In this document: one piece after another, positions 60,892 to 64,000 of the stretch
Position numbering within the stretch: the first letter of the stretch is position 1
Layout: every line of letters begins with the position of its first letter
Assembly: GCF_002929295.1 (NCBI RefSeq)
Contig: NZ_PJIM01000002.1
Location: 764,191-828,190 of the forward strand
Reading direction: 5' to 3'
DNA: 64,000 nucleotides
Source of the DNA: Arthrobacter sp. SX1312
GTDB lineage: Bacteria; Actinomycetota; Actinomycetes; Actinomycetales; Micrococcaceae
Made by a program: the position numbers and the translations under genes
Notes under the pieces: generated by a model
The model's database searches: none
What the model was told of the DNA's origin: nothing
What the model saw: only the letters and a program-made list of their open reading frames with translations

Positions 60892-62370
60892 TTACCGCGT
60901 GGTCCGGTTCTCGGTGACGAACGCAGCCAGCGCGCGGAGCTGGGCATCACGTGCTATCGGGTTCAGGTACATCATGTGCCCGGCCTCGTGGTAGTGGTGC
61001 GTGAAGCGGGCCCGGGCGGCGTCGTCGAGATTCATGTGCGCCCAGACGTACTCGGCTGCGAAGTGGGGTGTGGCGCCGTCGTGGTAGCCGTAGTCGACGT
61101 GCACGCGCAGGGCGGGATTGTGCACGAGGAGACGTTCGAGGACGCCGGAGACGTCGACGGGGGCGCCCTCGAACGTCCGGTAACTCCACGGCTGGACGCG
61201 GGCGGTGAGGATCTCGTAGGGGAGGTCGTTCTCGTAGCCGAGTTCGGCCCGGACGTAGTGGTTCATCGCCGCCGAGTACGGTCCGGTGATCGCCCGCATG
61301 CTCGGGTCGTCGAAGGAGTCCGAGGCCTGCTGGTTCTCGGGGCGGGCAGCGAACCGGCCGTCGATGCGGCCGACCGCGAGGCCGTCCCCGCGCAGGAGTT
61401 CGGCAGCGAACTCGTGGTACGCCCAGCGGAGATTCGTCCGGCGGATGAAGCCCTCGTCGAGCGTGGTGATGGCGTGCAGTCGCGCGACGACGTCGTCGTA
61501 CTCCGCCGGGCTCAACCGGCTGCCCTGCGTCAGGGCGTAACCGAAGTCGCGCGCCGCGAACTCCTCGGCCTCACGGAGCACGTCGGAGAGCTCGCGGTCC
61601 CCGTGCCGCCCGTGGTAGTGGGCGATGGCGGCGTAGGTGGGGAGGTGGAGCGCGTAGGGCAGGTCACTGCCCGGGAAGAAGCGCAGCGTGGACATGTTGA
61701 GCACGGTGGAGATCAGGCCGAGCCCGTTGACGGCCATGCCGTAGGCGTCGAACAGGCGCCCGGCCACCGCGACGGCCCGCAGCGTGCCATAGGACTCGCC
61801 GACGAGATACTTGGGGGAGAGCCAGCGGTTGTTGCGCGTGGTCCAGAGGCGGATGACCTCCGCCACGAGGTCGCGGTCCTGGACGAACGCGTGGAACTCG
61901 TCGGCCGCCTCACCGTCGACGACGCGGGAGTAGCCGGTGTTCACCGGGTCGATCATGACGAGGTCGCTCGACTCCAGCAGGCTGTCCGGGTTGTCGACGA
62001 GCCCGAAGGGTGCGGGCGTCATGGCGCCGACGTCCCCCGAGTCCACCAGGCGCGGACCCAGCAGCCCCAGGTGGAGCCATACGGAGGCGGACCCGGGGCC
62101 GCCGTTGAAGGCGAAGGTGACAGGCCGGTCCGGCTCGGCGTCCTGCTTGGTATACGCCACGAGGAAGATCTCGGCCTTCGGCTTGAAGCCGTCCACCTTG
62201 CCGTCCTTCGTCTCCTCCCGCCGCAGGACGAGCCGCCCGGTCGTCGTCGTGTACCTCAGGCCCGAGGCGGACGTGTGCTCCCTGACGGCGAAGTCGTCCG
62301 ACACCTCCTTGGCCCGTGCATCCTGTTCCCCCGCGGCAGTGGTGGGTGTGTCCGTCGTCTCATCAGCCAT
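60892..62370 (-). CDS. Serine carboxypeptidase-like protein (peptidase S10)
   Basis: A 492-residue protein of the S10 family: oxyanion region FNGGPGSASVW, nucleophile GESYGTLRA (Ser), Asp in HVDYGYHDGATP and His in YHEAGHMMYL. No signal peptide, so it may be cytoplasmic in contrast to most S10 enzymes. It would remove C-terminal residues from peptides at acidic pH or hydrolyse acyl groups. Confidence 0.9.
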   Translation of the reverse strand: MADETTDTPTTAAGEQDARAKEVSDDFAVREHTSASGLRYTTTTGRLVLRREETKDGKVDGFKPKAEIFLVAYTKQDAEPDRPVTFAFNGGPGSASVWLHLGLLGPRLVDSGDVGAMTPAPFGLVDNPDSLLESSDLVMIDPVNTGYSRVVDGEAADEFHAFVQDRDLVAEVIRLWTTRNNRWLSPKYLVGESYGTLRAVAVAGRLFDAYGMAVNGLGLISTVLNMSTLRFFPGSDLPYALHLPTYAAIAHYHGRHGDRELSDVLREAEEFAARDFGYALTQGSRLSPAEYDDVVARLHAITTLDEGFIRRTNLRWAYHEFAAELLRGDGLAVGRIDGRFAARPENQQASDSFDDPSMRAITGPYSAAMNHYVRAELGYENDLPYEILTARVQPWSYRTFEGAPVDVSGVLERLLVHNPALRVHVDYGYHDGATPHFAAEYVWAHMNLDDAARARFTHHYHEAGHMMYLNPIARDAQLRALAAFVTENRTTR

Positions 62371-62406
62371 GCCAGAAGACTACCGGTAGTTCTCCGAGGC
62401 AACAGC

Positions 62407-63984
62407 TCAGGAGTCGGCGGGCGTCGTCGCCCGGGGGCCCGTCGCCGGTCGCGCGTCACCCTGGGCGTGGTCCGCCGAGCCTGCGGCCGCGGCGTCCCGG
62501 GACCACTGGGTGTTCCGCTGCGGCCTGGCGAAGAACAGCGCGGCGAGGAAGCCGATGATGATGACGCCGGCCGGCAGGTAGAGGGACTGGCCCATCGAGA
62601 GGGCGTAGCCGGCCTTCGACTCGTCGGGCAGCGCTCCTCCGGGGGTGGCGCTCATGCCGCCGCCGTCGAGGTTCGTCATGAGGCGTGACTGCATCATCGC
62701 CGCGATCGCAGCGCTCCCGAGCACGGCGCCCATCTGGCGGGTGGTGTTGTAGACGCCGGACCCTGCTCCCGCCAGCGACGGGGCGAGGTTCCGGGTGGCG
62801 GTGAGTGACACCGGCGCCCAGATCCCCGCGCTGGAGAGACCGAGCAGGGAGATCGGCAGCAGGAGCTGCCAGATCGGGACGTCCGGCGTGAGGATGGACC
62901 CCAGCCAGAAGAGGGACGCCGACATGCCGGCGAAACCCGCGATCGCCATGTACTTGGGGTTGCCCCGCTGGACGAATTTGCCGACGAAGGGGGCGAGGGC
63001 GCCGGAGATGACGGCCATCGGGGTCAGGAGCAGCGCCGCCTGCGTGGGCGAGAGACCCCGGACGGTCTGCGCATACAGCATGAGGGGCAGCGCCATGGTG
63101 GTGATGGCGAAGCCCATGGCGCTGATGGAGGTGTTGGCGAGGGAGAAGTTGCGGTCCCGGAACAGCCGCAGTGGCACCAGGGGCTCGCCGCGGTTGATCT
63201 TCTGCCAGACCACGAAGGCGACGAGCAGCACGATGCCCGTGATGATCAGCGACCAGACGGACAGGGGGCCGGCGATGGTTCCCCAGTTGTAGGTCTCACC
63301 CTCCTGGATGCCGAAGACGAGGCAGAACAGGCCGGCTGCGCTGAGGAACACACCGAGCATGTCGAAGCGGTGGGACGTGGTGGGCAGGGTCGGGACGAGG
63401 CGGGAGGCGAGGATGAAGCCGATGACGCCGATCGGGACATTGATGAAGAAGATCCACTCCCACCCGGCGGAGTCCACGAGGATGCCGCCGAGCACGGGGC
63501 CCACGAGGGTTGCGATGCCGGCGACGGAACCCCACAGGCCCATGGCGGCACCGCGCCGCTCGGGCGGGAAGATCCGGGTGATGACCGACATGGTCTGCGG
63601 CGTCATGAGCGCGGCACCCAACCCCTGCAGCACGCGGGCGAGGATGAGTGCCTCCACGGTGCCGGAGAGCCCGCACCAGGCGCTCGAGAGGGTGAAGACC
63701 ACCAGCCCCACCAGGTAGATGCGCTTCGGCCCGAAGCGGTCACCCAGCCGGCCCGTCACGAGCAGCGGTACGGCGTAGGCCAGCAGATAGGCGCTCGTCA
63801 CCCAGATGACACTGTCGATGCCGGCGTCCAGCCCCTCCATGATGGCCGGGGTGGCAACCGAGACGATCGTCGAATCCACGAGGATCATGAAGAAGCCGAT
63901 GACGAGCGACCAGAGGGCCGGCCACGCCCTGATCTCGTCGTGCTTCGAGGGACCGGCGGTTGCCGGGGTGGGGGTGCTGGACAT
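62407..63984 (-). CDS. DHA2-family MFS drug exporter (EmrB type)
   Basis: A 525-residue transporter with about 14 predicted helices. The start FMILVDSTIVSVATPAIM is motif D1 of DHA2 exporters, RVLQGLGAALMTPQTMSVIT and LWGSVAGIATLVGPVLGGIL (motif C, antiporter) follow. It would export drugs or metabolites by proton antiport. The start is 16 bases from the window's end; the promoter is not visible. Confidence 0.92.
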   Translation of the reverse strand: MSSTPTPATAGPSKHDEIRAWPALWSLVIGFFMILVDSTIVSVATPAIMEGLDAGIDSVIWVTSAYLLAYAVPLLVTGRLGDRFGPKRIYLVGLVVFTLSSAWCGLSGTVEALILARVLQGLGAALMTPQTMSVITRIFPPERRGAAMGLWGSVAGIATLVGPVLGGILVDSAGWEWIFFINVPIGVIGFILASRLVPTLPTTSHRFDMLGVFLSAAGLFCLVFGIQEGETYNWGTIAGPLSVWSLIITGIVLLVAFVVWQKINRGEPLVPLRLFRDRNFSLANTSISAMGFAITTMALPLMLYAQTVRGLSPTQAALLLTPMAVISGALAPFVGKFVQRGNPKYMAIAGFAGMSASLFWLGSILTPDVPIWQLLLPISLLGLSSAGIWAPVSLTATRNLAPSLAGAGSGVYNTTRQMGAVLGSAAIAAMMQSRLMTNLDGGGMSATPGGALPDESKAGYALSMGQSLYLPAGVIIIGFLAALFFARPQRNTQWSRDAAAAGSADHAQGDARPATGPRATTPADS

Positions 63985-64000
63985 GGGGAGAAGACTACGC

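Overview
The window reads as chromosomal DNA of a high-GC Gram-positive actinobacterium, most like an Arthrobacter-type member of the Micrococcaceae (inference from gene content and codon use, not from a marker gene). Supporting signs are pervasive GC-rich third positions, many 1-14 bp stop/start overlaps, GTG starts, Tat/lipobox lipoproteins, GAF-ANTAR regulators, a class F sortase with a DUF4397 protein, an ECF sigma/RskA-type anti-sigma pair, and a sugar ABC transporter without its own ATPase. I see no tRNA, rRNA, CRISPR array, insertion sequence or prophage gene.

Layout. 1-2494: GntR regulator (cut by the left edge), a fumarylacetoacetate-hydrolase/RraA fusion enzyme, and a small membrane protein. 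2570-5743: a three-gene operon (epimerase and two membrane proteins) divergent from a TetR gene with two operator palindromes. 5788-9050: sugar ABC importer (two permeases and a lipoprotein). 9226-11626: a YcaO-domain protein followed by a NodB-like deacetylase. 11708-14983: SRPBCC/ArsR-like pair, TetR/GAP pair, and an AAC(3)-I-like acetyltransferase. 15073-18222: lipoprotein, Pro/Asp-rich membrane protein, histidine kinase and response regulator. 18256-27378: a tightly coupled glycan-type cluster (two APH-fold kinases, an ABC exporter, three glycosyltransferases) plus a UDP-glucose dehydrogenase. 27595-30219: an unknown protein, then an alpha/beta hydrolase with its TetR regulator.

30302-36583 is the most unusual part. 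It holds six GAF-ANTAR genes (one frameshifted), a sensor-kinase fragment that lacks the phospho-acceptor His, and a LuxR-type DNA-binding protein that lacks a receiver. The last two genes are each preceded by the same 83-bp promoter/leader, in which a conserved hairpin can cover the Shine-Dalgarno sequence.

36719-40767: flavin aromatic hydroxylase, IclR regulator and aryl-CoA ligase, with an IclR-type palindrome. 40828-50089: DUF2993 protein, alcohol dehydrogenase, MOSC protein, RibD/DHFR-like reductase, ThDP enzyme, MHS-type transporter, DUF2254 protein (frameshifted) and CitE-like lyase. The transporter promoter carries the same 14-bp palindrome as the FAH-RraA promoter 45 kb away, so one GntR protein may control both. 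50194-53151: DUF4397 protein, sortase, sigma and anti-sigma. 53164-63984: housekeeping and stress-type enzymes, two very small proteins, a GH15 hydrolase, an S10 peptidase and a DHA2 drug exporter at the right edge.

Best candidates for undescribed biology: the ANTAR/leader-RNA hub, the glycan/APH/ABC operon with its shared palindrome, and the stand-alone YcaO-deacetylase pair.
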